A stretch of 64,000 bases of DNA from Aedes albopictus. Taxonomy: Eukaryota; Arthropoda; Insecta; Diptera; Culicidae. A program made the position numbers and the translations under genes. Shown piece by piece: positions 33,047-43,961 of this stretch (position 1 is its first letter; the number at the start of each line of letters is the position of its first letter). Where the stretch lies: positions 457,865,004-457,929,003 of the forward strand of contig NC_085137.1 of NCBI RefSeq assembly GCF_035046485.1, written 5' to 3'. Below the pieces are notes generated by a model, which was not told where the DNA came from, did not search any database, and saw only the letters and a program-made list of their open reading frames with translations.

Positions 33047-33967
33047 GGGGAATTGTGGGTAAAATGAACAGGGTGTTGTTTTACAATAATTAGCGTATTT
33101 CTGCATGTTTTAACGATTGGATGCTGTGTGATAATGTAAAACATTATACTTCTGCTGATCTAGAACTTGAAAATTGAATAAACCACTTGATTATGACGAA
33201 AATATCAAAAACCACACAAAAAATATGCTCTGATGTAAAATTGAGCTTATCTGAATTAAGGTCAATTCGTATATTTTTCGCAAATTATGACATGTGTGAT
33301 CCCATATTCCAATAATGTACTTCCAAAAGATAATATTCAGCTGAAAAAAAATAGGTTACGCTTTCTATACAATTTTTAGAACAACTTTCAAACCAGAACG
33401 ACTTGGGGGTAAAATGAACAGCTGGTTCAAACTTAACCCATTTTTTATAAAATTTTGTGCAAACTCGGTATATTGATATCTATAGCACATATTTTGACAC
33501 AACTAGTGCAAAAAGTTAAGAAAAAAAGTATTTTGTGCTTATAAAATAAGATTTTTATCCGAAAAATCGCTTGTTTTAGTACATTTTTTACAAATAATTA
33601 TTCCAGTACATTCCAAATTATATATCAAAAGTTTTAAAAGTGTAGCATATAAAGTTTTTATTAAATTTGTTGGCCTACACTTGAATATATCGAAATTATA
33701 CATTTAAATTTGTTTTTGAAGACATGTTCATTTTACCCCCATCGAATGTTCATTTTACCCACACTATTTTTCATGACTCTGTTTTCTTGCACGTTTTGTA
33801 ATCGAAAATAATGTAAGAAAACTGTATTTTTTATTAATATTTTCTTCCAGAACTCTTTGAATATATTGCCTTCTACGATGTTACGGGGTGAAAAATAAAG
33901 ATTTTGTCATATTTCTATTGGAAACGACCACAAACGCTTAGGGTGTTCATATTACCCCCAATTCCCC
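33047..33967. mobile_element. 921-bp MITE, TA target, GGGGAATTG termini
   Basis: TA flanks GGGGAATTGTGGGTAAAATG and the complement of GGGGAATTGGGGGTAATATG. Additional GGGGGTAAAATGAACA blocks occur inside at about 33406 and inverted at about 33725 and 33750. The AT-rich interior lacks a transposase. Confidence 0.75.
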
Positions 33968-34261
33968 TATTTTAACTAGTTGCTAATTCTACACTCACGC
34001 TCGGTTGAAAAATCAACAAGCGATGGCAGTTCGTTGGCTCTCTGATTCTGTTGTTTCGGAACCGAGCGTACCAAATGAATTCATTATTTTCAATATCATT
34101 TCTCAATTGCCCGGGAAGATGATGAGCACTGGGAAAGCTGACACTCGCGAATTTAATTCGTTAATCACACTATAGGCATGGTATTAAAAGGCATAGCTAA
34201 GAATATGTTAACGAGACATTTTTTTTGGTAAACCAATCCATGTGCTTGAATTACTAGGTCA

Positions 34262-35165
34262 CCCATATCCACCCAGCGTCCTATTTATAGGACAGTCCTT
34301 TTTGGCGTCAATATCCCCAAAACTAGGCAATATAGGGTTTTTAAATTTTGGAAAATGTATTGATTTTATTATCTTATACGAAAGAGCACCTTTTTCTGTG
34401 CCACTATGACTTTTTCTAGATTTTTAGAACTTTACTTTGGTACTTGAAATCAATGTCAAAGAGATTTTTTGTAATCACCTTTTGACAGCTAGGCAACTGC
34501 CTGACAGCTCCGCCCAGTACACAATGCGACGAGGGATGATTCGACAAATCACTCCCATGCAGACTTTAAACTGGCGGGCACCAAAATTCATAAACTTTTG
34601 GATTTCGGCTCAGTTTGGCTTGCAGATTCAGAATATTAAATTATCTCAACACCACCAAAGAAGCCAATTGTAGAATACTCTCTTCTGAGAAGTTGTTCGT
34701 TACATCCATACCGTGTTTCTAGTGGACAGCATAATTTGTGGCGTGTTCACTAGGTAGCATAAACGATGCTGAAAAGATTACATATTGTGACAATCGATGA
34801 GTTTCATTTCCAATGCAAAATACATTTATTTCCCCGAAATGCCTCTGGAATTCTTTAGCCAATTCCAAACAAATTTGGCATAAATACACATTCCTAAGGT
34901 TGTGGAGGTGGTTATATGGGCATTGGAATACAAGATGACGGCTTGGGTTCTAAGATGGCGGCCAAAACTCCAGAGTGTATGCTATTTAATGTCAATGCTG
35001 CTTCGGATACTATACAATATAAGTATCTATCAATCGGGCTTGATTAGAAGAAGTCAAAAATCGATATTTCGATATTCAAGATGGTGGACCATAATCCAAG
35101 ATGGCGGCCACGAAATGGTGGTTTGAGTTATGATACCATGCAATATGGGTATCTGTCGGTCGGGC
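34262..35165 (-). mobile_element. 1.3-kb dispersed element, inverted shorter copy
   Basis: In reverse complement this segment follows the order of 19412-20690: CCATCTTG repeats with GGGCTTGAT or GGGCTCGAT blocks, AATGTGTATTTATGCCAAAT, TGTCACAATATGTAATCTTT, and CCTATAAATAGGACGCTGGG near the end. It has about two 135-bp units against five in copy 1, so unit number varies between copies. Confidence 0.65.
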
Positions 35166-35169
35166 TCGA

Positions 35170-35429
35170 TGAGTAGAAGGGTAGACGGTAAGATAGAGGA
35201 TAGGGTAGACGGAAGGGCAGAGGTCGGGTAAAGGGTTTGGGTGAAGGATATAGCAGATAGTAGGGCAGATGGTTAGTTGAAAGGCAAGGAAGATGATAAG
35301 TTAGAGGATTAGAGTAGGGGTAGGGTAGAGGGTTAAAGTGTATGGTAGGATACACGGTAGGGTAAACGGTAAAGGGTAGGGTAGAAAGTCAGAGTAGAGG
35401 ATTTGGGTAGAGAGTAGGGAAGATAGTAA
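35170..35429. repeat. GGGTAGA-type degenerate repeat, part 1
   Basis: Short units such as GGGTAGACGGTA, GGGTAGAGGGT and AGGGTAAA repeat for about 260 bp. Minus-strand open frames here (35128-35355, 35301-35537) translate to Tyr/Pro/Leu/Thr-rich repeats and are not genes. The same repeat appears at 35725-35750 and 37010-37095. Confidence 0.7.
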
Positions 35430-35716
35430 TGTCGTTTTCGTTTTTGCGGTGGTGCTACACCGTTTCGTGCTATAATGTTCACTGAAAAAACGAACATTTT
35501 CGGTGCAGATGCGTTGGTGTGCATGAATAAAAACCAAAATATTGACTACTTGCCGAACGTTGATTGGTGGACATGGTACACCCTAGATTTTTTAGTGCTA
35601 GTGCAGCGCGATGCAGAGAAAGTGTTACTTCGGTGTAGCACAAAAATAAAAAAAAGACCATTTTAGGTACAAAAGTGCTGCACCGGTGTAGCACTGCCAC
35701 AAAAACGAAAACGACA
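35430..35716. mobile_element. 287-bp MITE with TGTCGTTTTCG termini
   Basis: TGTCGTTTTCGTTTTTG at the left and its complement at the right, followed inward by GGTGGTGCTACACCG and CGGTGTAGCACTGCC, form inverted ends of about 35 bp. It interrupts the GGGTAGA repeat. No clear TSD could be fixed. Confidence 0.7.
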
Positions 35717-36090
35717 TATAATAGATTTTAGGATAGAGGGTTATCAGATATCAGCAGGTCAGCTCCAGAGGCACGTTCTCCTCCATTTGGGAAATTTGTG
35801 CCATCGCCATGAACACGAACCTATTCATTATTTACCTGAGGGAGAAGGGAAGGAAAAAAAGGATGGAACAGGGGAAAGGACATGTAACTCGAGCAACGGC
35901 GGATAACTAGGTGATATCACTTTGATAATAAACTATGTTATTGGTATTATTATTTTTTCCAATTGATGATAATCAGATGATAACAATTTAAGTTATCAAT
36001 AATTTTGGTCTATCGCGATAACATAAAAATACTAAATGATAACAAAATATGTTATCAGTTTCCAAACGCACATTTCAAAGCTTTCCCAAC

Positions 36091-36135
36091 GGGGATGAAC
36101 CAGCCTCGGGCTGAAAATCCCCATAATAAAGAGCC
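36091..36135 (+). repeat. retroposon-tail stem-loop
   Basis: GGGGATGAACCAGCC..GGGCTGAAAATCCCC forms a stem-loop whose stem (GGGGAT/ATCCCC) differs from the GAGAC/GTCTC and GAGAT/ATCTC stems of the other copies but still pairs. It is followed by ATAATAAAGAGCCAATAATA. Confidence 0.55.
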
Positions 36136-36277
36136 AATAATAATAAGCCTTCCCAGAACTGAGTGGACCGCTAATCTAAAAATAGATTCCGCTTTCCATC
36201 CTCAATGCGACTGCAGTACGAAAGCGTAGCCTACAACTACTCTCCCTCTCACTGAGTCCACACCCTTAAATGAAACA

Positions 36278-36451
36278 ACACAGCGCACGAGTAACTTTCA
36301 CGCAGCGAGCAAAAAGACAAAAGAATTTTCACGCAGATTTGTGTAACACCGGATCAGCACATTTTTTGTGTTGATCCGGTGTTACACAAATCTGCGTGAA
36401 AATTCTTTTGTCTTTTCGGTCGCTGCGTGAAAGTTACTCGTTGCGCTGTGT
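36278..36451. mobile_element. 174-bp near-perfect hairpin MITE
   Basis: ACACAGCGCACGAGTAACTT at the left pairs with AAGTTACTCGTTGCGCTGTGT at the right. The arms pair nearly perfectly for about 83 bp with a loop of only a few bases. ACA directly precedes and follows the element, compatible with a 3-bp TSD. Termini resemble the 27206-27817 element. Confidence 0.75.
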
Positions 36452-36470
36452 ACATCGAGTTCTGCGTGCT

Positions 36471-36560
36471 GAGTCCCGTTGGTATAGAGGCTATTGGCTG
36501 CGACCGATAATCACTCGATCAGGGTTCGAGACCCACTGGGCGCTATAGTTGAAAACATGG
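36471..36560 (+). repeat. tRNA-like SINE head
   Basis: TTGGTATAGAGGCTATTGGC (A-box region) and GGTTCGAGACC (B box, 36523-36533) lie at tRNA-like spacing, but the ends do not pair as an acceptor stem. A tRNA-derived SINE head or pseudogene is more likely than a working tRNA. Confidence 0.45.
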
Positions 36561-37009
36561 GTTATAATTATAAGAAACTTTTTTCTGCTGCTAAATATGT
36601 CGGTAAAGTAGATTTTTACTATTTTGGTCGATAAAATAGCTCTGAGTGATAACTAAATGATAACAAACCGTGTTGTCAATCAGCTGTATTTTTTCATGTT
36701 GATAACTAAATGTTATATTGAATAAAATATTGTATAACACAATTAGTTATCAACTTGAACTCAATGATAACTCAATTTCTTATCATTTTGGTATTGCTGG
36801 AGTAAATTTGAGTTATCATTAGTGTTATGTTGGCTCTTAATTCAACCTAAATGATAACAAACTCAATTATCAAACGAATGATAACCAGGTAACAGAACTT
36901 GTTATCATTTTAATATCCGCCTTTGCTCGGGGAGGGAATAGGATCGTCGTACACGCATAAGCGTACCACAATGGGTTCACATAGCGTCCTGAAAAGAGCA
37001 CTGTGATAA

Positions 37010-37095
37010 CGCATAGGATAGAGGGTTAGTGTAGAGTGTAAGGTAGAGTAGGTTGTGGGGTAGAGTGTAAGGTAGAGTAGGGTAGAGGGTTGTGA
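37010..37095. repeat. GGGTAGA-type repeat, part 2
   Basis: AGGGTAGAGGGT and GTAAGGTAGAGTAGG units match the repeat at 35170-35429. The two blocks were probably contiguous before insertion of the 35430-35716 and 35888-36932 elements. Confidence 0.6.
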
Positions 37096-37119
37096 AAAAA
37101 TGAGATAAGATTAGATGAG

Positions 37120-39115
37120 ATTTTCTCGGGATACCTTCAGGTATTCTTCCCGGAATTTCTTCAGGCATTCCCAATGATATTCCTCCGAAGTATCTTCCCA
37201 GGATTTCTATAGATGTTCCTTCCGGAATTCTGGTAGGGATTGCACCTGACATCTCTTCAGGGATTTTTGCAGGAAATGTTTTAGAAAATTCCAAAAGGAT
37301 TGTTTTAAATATTCTATTCGTCATTTCTGCTCCGATTCCTTAAGGCAGCGTTTCTCAAACTATGGGTCGCGACCCACTGGTGGGTCGCGGTCTGATTTTT
37401 GGTGGGTCGCGAAGTCTTTATTAACTTATGTCGAATGTTATTGCTAGCTATTTTTCATTTTTTTTAAATGCTCCCTTGGAGAATCCATTTCTAGAAGAGT
37501 TATTTCCAGAATTTCGATTTCTACTTAATTTTATCGAAAATTTTGTATTATAAGTCTTGTCTGGAGTATATTGAATATTAAAACTACTGTCTGCGTTCTG
37601 AAATCGATTCTAAAACTATGAGTTTTCAATCGGAAGTTTTAAAATTAGGGTAAAATGTATTTTTGTTCTGGAAAGAAATTGAGTTCAAGTTGTTGCTTGC
37701 AGTAAGCATTTTCTGTTAGACTTACACGCCAGTTTTAGCAGTTAAAATATTAAAAAAAGAAGTATCAAAAATCAGCAAAAAAAAAAATTACCAAACTACG
37801 ACAAGAAACCTTGAAAAGCTTAACTTCTGTGAAATTCAGATAAATGTCGATAATCTGAAATTGACCGGAACAGCTGAACAGTGATTTCAATAAAAATGGA
37901 ATTAAAATAAGTGTGTACTGTGTATGGGAGATATCAATAAAATTTTCAAGAGGACTCATCTGACCATCCAGCTGTACTATTATTTTAAAAACTACTTGAT
38001 GTTTACCCACTCGCTGTGAATATCCCTAGCATTTTCAATCGACATTCAATTTTAAAGTTGATTTCAAAGTTCTGCAGATGCATAAAATTACCTTTCTTAG
38101 ATTTCTCCAAAAAAAAAAACATTATAAATAAACAACTTTTTTTTTAAGTGAGAGCTACGTAACGTAATTTTATCACGACCTATGAAAGTGATAAAATGTA
38201 TTTATTTAAAAGGCAGTTTGAAAATTTGCCAAAAATGACTTATTTTATAAATTTTTGTGCTGGTGGGTCGCCAAATTCACTGAAAATCAAAAGTGGGTCG
38301 CAAGCTGAAAAAGTTTGAGAATTCCTGCCTTAAGGGATTCCTTCCGAAAAGAAATATGAAATAATATAGATGTCTGCGAAGATTTCTACAGGCAATCCTG
38401 GATACTTTAGGAATTCGTCCCGGCATTTCTGATGGGATTCCTTCAAAAATTCTTCCTGATTTTTTTTTTCAGGGATTTCTTCAATAATTCCTTCTGGGAT
38501 GTGCTCTATGATTTCTTCTGGAACTCCTGCTTATCTTCCAGCTAACATTTCTGTCATGATTCCTCTAAGGATTCCATCAGGTATTCTTTATAGGATTCCT
38601 TCAGGAATAATGGGACCGACTGTGATGCTAATTTGGAGAATATTTTTTGGCTTTCATTCTTATATCCTATCTTGTTTTGACTGAGGATATAATATTGAAA
38701 TCCAAGAAATATTCCCAAAGTTCGGGAATAACTTCAGGGATTGATTTAGAAAATCTTGAAAAGATTCTTCCAGAAATTCTAGATGGAACTCGTTCAGGGA
38801 TTACTTCACGGATTCCTCCTGGTATTCTTTCAAAGATTTCTGGAAGAATATATTTAAAGAATCCAATGGGAGTTCTTTTGAGTAAAGTGCTGGGATTCCT
38901 GCTGGTATTATTTAAAAGATTCTTTCTGGAATTTTTTCAAGGATTTCTCCCAGCGTTTAGTCACTAATTCCTTCCGGGGTTTCTTTAATGATTCTTTCAG
39001 GGATTCCTGCCGAGCATCCTGTCATGATTCCTCTCAGGATTCATCCAGATATTTATCCCTGGATTCCAGCAGGGATTCCTTCCGGAATTCTCTCAGAGGT
39101 TTTTGCCAGGATTGA
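37120..39115. repeat. 12-bp array (TTCCTTCAGGAATT) split by a hAT-type element
   Basis: TTCCTTCAGGAATT and TTCTTCAGGCATTC-type units run from 37120 to 37337 and from 38336 to 39115. The gap is exactly the element at 37346-38327. Open frames (36977-37324 minus; 38499-38684 and 38647-38967 plus) are array translations. Confidence 0.75.
37346..38327. mobile_element. 982-bp hAT-type non-autonomous element, 8-bp TSD
   Basis: CCTTAAGG (37338-37345, 38328-38335) is an exact 8-bp TSD. The ends are CAGCGTTTCTCAAACT and the complement of CAGGAATTCTCAAACTT, with GGGTCGCGACCC-type blocks just inside. These are the characteristic ends of Charlie-like hAT elements. The AT-rich interior (including the minus-strand frame 37765-38010) has no transposase. 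Confidence 0.85.
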
Positions 39116-39119
39116 TTAA

Positions 39120-39850
39120 AAAAACTGTATGGAAAATTTTATTATTTTATACGAAACGTAACCCTGTTGCAGACCTATTCCCTCTTTCAATAGTGTCAGT
39201 ATGGTCGTTAAAATCTCACTTGGGTTATGGATTTTTTTTCCCAAATTTTCACCAAATTTGTCAATCTGTATATATGTCCGTTGAGTTATTTGAAAATCAT
39301 ACTTTTTTGATCATATGTCACATTTATTAATAAATATTTTCAAACGGCACTGAAAACCATTCATTGAAACCAATAACCCAATAAAACCTCTAAAGCGTTT
39401 TGCTTTCAACTCGTTTCAGCGGCTTGTGCAAATCAACACCCAAGTTGACCCATAGTCAGCTAATAAGAAAAAAATAGGTTCAGACGTGTTTATCCACGAT
39501 ATGTTTTGTTTACGTCCACCTTTCGTATTTCCTGTTTACGTTTTCCGACTCGGCTCGGACAATTCGAATCAGCATAATGGTAAAATTTGAGCTCGCTTTA
39601 ATGGTTTTGCGTTGCCCGGTTGAGGTTTAGCCGATGGCTGATTGGTTGGTCGTTAAATTCTATTCAGACTAATAATTCTCTCTTAGATTGGATTTTAATT
39701 TCTACATCGCGTTTTTGGTAATAGGCTTGGTTGGCACTCTAGAGAGGACTGGAAAACCGGTTTCAATTATCCCATCCCGAAAACAGCTGAACCAACCACC
39801 GCACCACCGCGCGAAACCGACTTAAACGCTGCGTAGAAACCGTAACTCAC
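39120..39850. other. non-repetitive intron sequence flanking exon 2
   Basis: No mobile element is recognised. Plus-strand open frame 39103-39330 lacks motifs. The last 80 bp before exon 2 are GC-rich, as is usual near exons. Confidence 0.35.
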
Positions 39851-39942
39851 CTTGTACAGGCCAACGGCCAATATCACAGAGGCACACAGCCATAGGGCGG
39901 ATTCTACCTGAATCAGTATCGGGTACCGCTGCACCGCTTCAA
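39851..39942 (-). CDS. exon 2 of the multi-pass membrane protein
   Basis: This 92-nt exon starts after an acceptor ending AAGCACAG and ends at a GTGAGT donor. It begins with two nucleotides that complete the codon left open by exon 1 (giving Phe) and ends in phase 0, matching exon 3. It encodes 30 further residues beginning E-A-V-Q-R-Y. The second half, SALWLCASVILAVGLYK, is hydrophobic and likely the second membrane span. A nearer acceptor (GATTCAG) would break the phase and was not chosen. Surrounding sequence at 39767-40183 stays open on this strand, but the splice signals limit the exon. Confidence 0.75.
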
Positions 39943-40833
39943 CTGTGCTTATAAGGCAGCGTAATTGCAATAGTGTTGTTGATGACACACATCGTCGCCC
40001 CCGTAGAGTATCGTAAATCACGTGGAACACAAATACACACCAGCGCCGTTGTTGTTGGTTAGGCGGCCACACACATGGAATGAGAAAATCGGAATAAGAG
40101 AAAACAGCATAATCAGCAAATTTCACTACACGATCACATCTGGTTGTTGCACATTTTTTTTCACTTTTGCGCAGATATAACACGGTGTTACACTATGGAA
40201 ATACTTGGAGTTTGACCTTTATCAGATTGTAGAACCGATCTCACCAATTTGAAACTTTAAAAATGCTCCTTTGGATGCTAAAGACAGAAAAAACATTCTG
40301 TATTTTTAAAGACAAACAGACTCTTTTAAAACTTCGAGCTTTAAATAGATGTTTTAAAAATATGCCAAAAAAAAAAAACAAAAAAAAAACTTTGAAAAAA
40401 TCCTGGACAGACCGGGAATTCAACCCAGACACCCAGTCTTGCTAGAAACCCGCGAGTTATCCACATTGGCAATATAGGCAATATGTTTCTACATAGATTA
40501 TCTAAATCAGTCAATATTTCTAAAATAATCATTTTTATTCTTTTAATAAATAGAGGAGGTTCAAAATCGAAATGTAAGTGATTCAGTAATTGAAAGTAGT
40601 TAGTGCTAATATATCTAAAGTACGCTTTCATCAGCAATAACTCTAAATTAAGAGGATACAAGAAATTGTCGAAGGTTGGACTGCTAAAGTGATCAGCTGG
40701 ACCTACAATCCGCGGAAGGCCACATCAAGAGTATTTCCATTTTTTTTTCATCTGAATTTGTAACACAGTGTAGCTCGTTTCATTCGGGATCGGAACACCT
40801 CGCCGATCAATCACAAACAAAAGCAGCACTCAC
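39943..40833 (-). other. intron 1 of the membrane-protein gene (891 bp)
   Basis: It is bounded by GTGAGT (exon 1 side) and AAGCACAG (exon 2 side) and contains the tRNA-like SINE fragment at about 40395-40470 (minus). The rest is AT-rich non-coding sequence, with a GC-rich stretch near exon 2. Confidence 0.65.
40395..40470 (-). repeat. tRNA-like SINE fragment
   Basis: On the minus strand GGGTTGAATTCCCGGTCTGT provides a B box in the form typical of tRNA-derived insect SINEs, followed by TCCAGG. The 5' half is weak. It sits inside intron 1. Confidence 0.45.
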
Positions 40834-40993
40834 ATTCCTCCTCGATCACGAATGGTTCCTCGTGAATACTGCGACCGGTAAACGACGACACGATGATCAC
40901 CGACGTAAAGAAGATGGTACAGAAGGCAATGAAGTACCCGTGGAACTTCATAAAGTACCGAAAAACTCGATTCATGACGACCGCTTCGGACAT
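40834..40993 (-). CDS. exon 1 (ATG-containing) of the multi-pass membrane protein
   Basis: The start codon at 40991-40993 has a purine at -3 (GTGAAATG). The exon encodes 53 residues and one further nucleotide before a GTGAGT donor. The N-terminus MSEAVVMNRVFRYFMKFHGY is basic and is followed by a strong hydrophobic stretch (about residues 20-37, FIAFCTIFFTSVIIVSSF), then a polar loop with a G-R-S-I-H-E-E motif and an acidic end. It reads as a signal-anchor or first membrane span. Met7 is an alternative start. With exons 2 and 3 it gives a 132-codon continuous frame with at least three hydrophobic spans. Function unknown; membrane location is inferred. Confidence 0.75.
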
Positions 40994-41400
40994 TTCACTG
41001 CGCTATCTTATCACTCTGACCTGTCTAGAAACTCACTGCCTACGACTAATCTACGACGCAACACGATCACCTGCAGCGACCCGCAATGACCGGAAACCGA
41101 GGAGGGGTCTTCGGAAATCACTAATCGTTTCCGTCCCAAAAAAAAAAGAATAAGAAACCCAATTTCCCCGATGCAATGTTTTGATTGCCACTTCAGCAGA
41201 GGGTCTGGTTGGCTGGCCTGGCACGCACACGCAAATCTCGTCAGGTAACGGAACACCGCGATCACGTTTGAACGTTTCGATGGCAACGCGCGCGTATGAT
41301 CGTCTGGAAGCGACTGAACGAACAGTCGGAGGAGCATGGGAGGTTGGCGCTGAGCTTGGGCCGTGGAAGCTTTCGCTCTCACTCTCTCAGTTGGGTATAC
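40994..41400 (-). promoter_or_regulatory. probable 5' UTR and promoter of the membrane-protein gene
   Basis: This block directly upstream of exon 1 is clearly more GC-rich than the flanks and free of mobile elements. On the minus strand TTCAGTCG near 41311-41318 resembles an insect initiator, and GAGAGAGTGAGAG lies at about 41375-41390, a GAGA-type motif. No TATA box is apparent. Open frames on both strands (41011-41382 minus, 41181-41456 plus) lack motifs and are taken as UTR-related. The transcription start is not proven. Confidence 0.35.
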
Positions 41401-41629
41401 ACCACCTAATGTTCTTTACAGAGACTTCAACACAAGGGCAATACCAGCCCAAATGAAAAGCTCGCAACGCAATGCAATATCGTATATTTGTGATTTGAGT
41501 CAATACCTATTTACTAACATTACCTAGTCGGAAGTAGCAGACATGCTCTCAAGTTGGTTGTGAGCAAAAGCTTCATGGGAGAAATTCTTAAAAACTCTTT
41601 CGACTACATTCGGCCATTAGTAATACATT

Positions 41630-43700
41630 CCAGGAGGAATTTCTAGAAGAATTCATGGAGAAATTCTTCCAAGATTTTTGAAAAAGTTCCTAGAGGAATT
41701 CCTGGAGGAATTGTTTGAGAAATTCTAAATATTTTTTTGAAGAAATTTCAGGAGGAGTTCCTGGAAGAATACCTGAAAGAATTCTTGGAAAGTTCTGGTA
41801 GAATTCCTGGAGGATTTTTTTTAAAAAGTTGCTGGAGGAATTTGCAGATAAATTCTTGAAGTAACTGCTGAAGAAATTATTGGAGGTATTTCTCAAAAAA
41901 ATCCAGTAGCAATGTCTTAAATTCCTGAAGGCATTTCTGGGAAATTTCTGAAAAATATCAAAAGGAATTCATCAACAAATGGAAAGATTCCTGGAGAAAT
42001 TCCTAGAGGAATTTTTAGAAAAATGACCAAGGAAATTCAAAGAAGAGTTTTTAGAGAAAATCCAGGTTGAATTTCTAGAGAAAATCCAGAAGGAATTTCT
42101 ATAGAAATTCGTGGAAGAATTTCTAGAAAAAATTCAAGTGAAATTACTGCAGGAACTCCTGGTTGAATTTCTCATGGAATTATTGAAGAAGTTGCTGAAC
42201 AAATTGCTGGAGAAATACTTGGAGTAATTTCTGAAAAAAAAATCCAGGAGCAATGTCTGAAGAAACTCCTGGATAAATTCCTGAAATCTAGAAGGAATTC
42301 CTGTGGAAATTCCTGAAAGAACTACGACAAAAATTGTAGAAGAAATTTTAAGAAAAAAATTCCAGAGAAGTTTTAAAACAAATTCTCAAAAAAAAATCTG
42401 GAGAAACACCTATAAATGTTCGAGGATGAATTCTCGTTATTTCTAGATAAATTTCTAGATAATTTCCTTGATAAATTGATAGGAAAATTACTGGAGGCGA
42501 TTTCTGAAGGAATTCCTGGTAGAATTTCTGAAAGAATTTATGGAAAAGTTTCAGGCGGAATTCCCGGATAAATTATTGGAATAATTCCTGAGGATCTTTA
42601 ATAAAATGATAATAAAATTTCTGAAGAAATTCCGGAATTTGTGGAGGTATTACTGAAAAAAATTAGTATCAATGTCTGAAGATTGACCTGAAGAAATTAC
42701 AGTAGAAGTTCCAGGAGGAATAACGGGAGAAATTCCAGGAGGAATTCCTGGAAAATATCTTGAAAGAATTCTTGCTGAAATTACTAGAGGAATTCCCGAT
42801 AGATTTGCTGTAGAATATTTGGGAGGAATTTTTGAAGAAGTTGTTGAAGGAATTCCCGGAGAAATACTAGGAGAAATTCCCAGGACAATTCCCGGAAAAA
42901 ATCGTGGAGGTATTTCTGAAAACAAAAACTGAAGAAATTCCTGGATGGATTCCTGAAATCTAGAAAAAACTCCTGCAAAGTTCCTAAAGGAAATCTTAAA
43001 GGAATGTTGGAAAATATCTAGGATAAATTCCAAAAGGAGTTGCTGGATAAATTTCTGGAGCGTTTCGTAGAGAAATTCCTGTATACACTCTAGGATAAAT
43101 CCTTGAAGAAATTCTTTGAGTGATTCCTGGATGGATTCCTAGAGTATCCTACATGAATTTCTAGAGAAACTTCTGGAAGGACTTCAGGAGAAATTCCAAA
43201 GGGTATTCCAGGAGGGATTCCTGGAAGATTGCCTGGATATTCCTGGAGAAGTTCTTGGAAGAATTTCCGAAGAAATCTCTAGATGAAATTTTAAAGAAGT
43301 TGCTGGAGGAATTCCCGGAAAAAAATTTCAGGAGGAATTTGTAGATTTTTTGAGAAATACTAAGAAAAATTTCCGAAGGAGCTTTAGAATGAATTCCTGT
43401 TAGAATGTCTGGAGCAATTCATGGTGAAATCCCTGTAGATATTCCAGGATGAATTCTCGTAATTCCTGGATGAAATCCAAGATGACTTTCTGAAAAATTC
43501 CTGGAGTGATTTCAGTACAAGAAAAAAAAATCCTAGAGAAATTCTTGAAGGAATTTCCAGAGACGGTTTTATTTAGAAATTCTAAGAAAAAATCCTGAAG
43601 GAGTCTTAAAAAAAAAGTCTTAAGTTCTGAAGGAATTTCTGCTCGAATTTCTGGAGCGATTCGTGGAGAAATTCCGGTAGATATACAAGGATGAATTCTC
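41630..43700. repeat. large degenerate 12-bp array (TTCCTGGAGGAA), part 1
   Basis: Near-continuous 12-nt units such as TTCCTGGAGGAA, TTCTTGGAGAAA and TTTCTGAAGGAA run through the region, with occasional phase slips. This is the densest array in the window. Minus-strand open frames (41690-41896, 42650-43033, 42784-42978) translate to S-P-G-I-P-P and F-L-Q-E repeats and are not genes. Confidence 0.85.
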
Positions 43701-43704
43701 GTTA

Positions 43705-43959
43705 CACTAAATTCTGTTTTTACGCGATTTTTTGTTCCGGGTTAAAAAAATTCGTGTAAAAAAAGTTTTCAAAACTTTTTTTATCGGATCATCCTAAAAT
43801 TTTGACAGGGTATCAAGGATGGTAAGAGAGATCTCTGGTAGAAATTTGAGCCCCATCGGAAGTAAATTGCGACCAGGAGAGAAGAATCTTCCCAAAAACA
43901 CATCGCGTAATTTCGAGAAAATCGTGTAAAAAAAGATCGTGTAAAAAAAGAATTTAGTG
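43705..43959. mobile_element. 255-bp MITE, TA target, CACTAAATTCT termini
   Basis: TA (43703-43704, 43960-43961) flanks CACTAAATTCTGTTTTTACG and the complement of CACTAAATTCTTTTTTTACA. GTGTAAAAAAAG blocks repeat near the right end. It is inserted in the 12-bp array, so it is younger than the array. Part of the open frame at 43781-44425 (minus) runs through it. Confidence 0.75.
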
Positions 43960-43961
43960 TA

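Larger units (their letters stand above)
35888..36932. mobile_element. 1.05-kb element built of TGATAAC/GTTATCA dyads
   Basis: CTCGAGCAACGGCGGATAAC at the left and TATCCGCCTTTGCTCGGGG at the right are imperfect inverted ends. Between them at least eight short dyads of the type ATGATAACAAANTNNGTTATCA recur in both orientations. Two other elements are nested: a retroposon tail at 36091-36135 and the hairpin MITE at 36278-36451. No protein is evident. Confidence 0.55.
14925..39850 (-). other. intron 2 of the membrane-protein gene (about 24.9 kb)
   Basis: Exon 2 ends with GTGAGT at its 3' side and exon 3 begins after TTGCAG. Both are phase 0, so the intervening 24,926 bp can be one intron. It consists almost entirely of mobile elements and repeats, annotated separately. 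No convincing additional exon was seen within it, but very short exons could be missed. Such large transposon-filled introns are usual in Aedes. Confidence 0.6.

Noticed and set aside
41011..41382. 123-codon minus-strand frame upstream of exon 1
   Set aside because: No known motif. It lies where the 5' UTR and promoter are expected, and a plus-strand frame overlaps it; GC-rich UTR sequence explains both.
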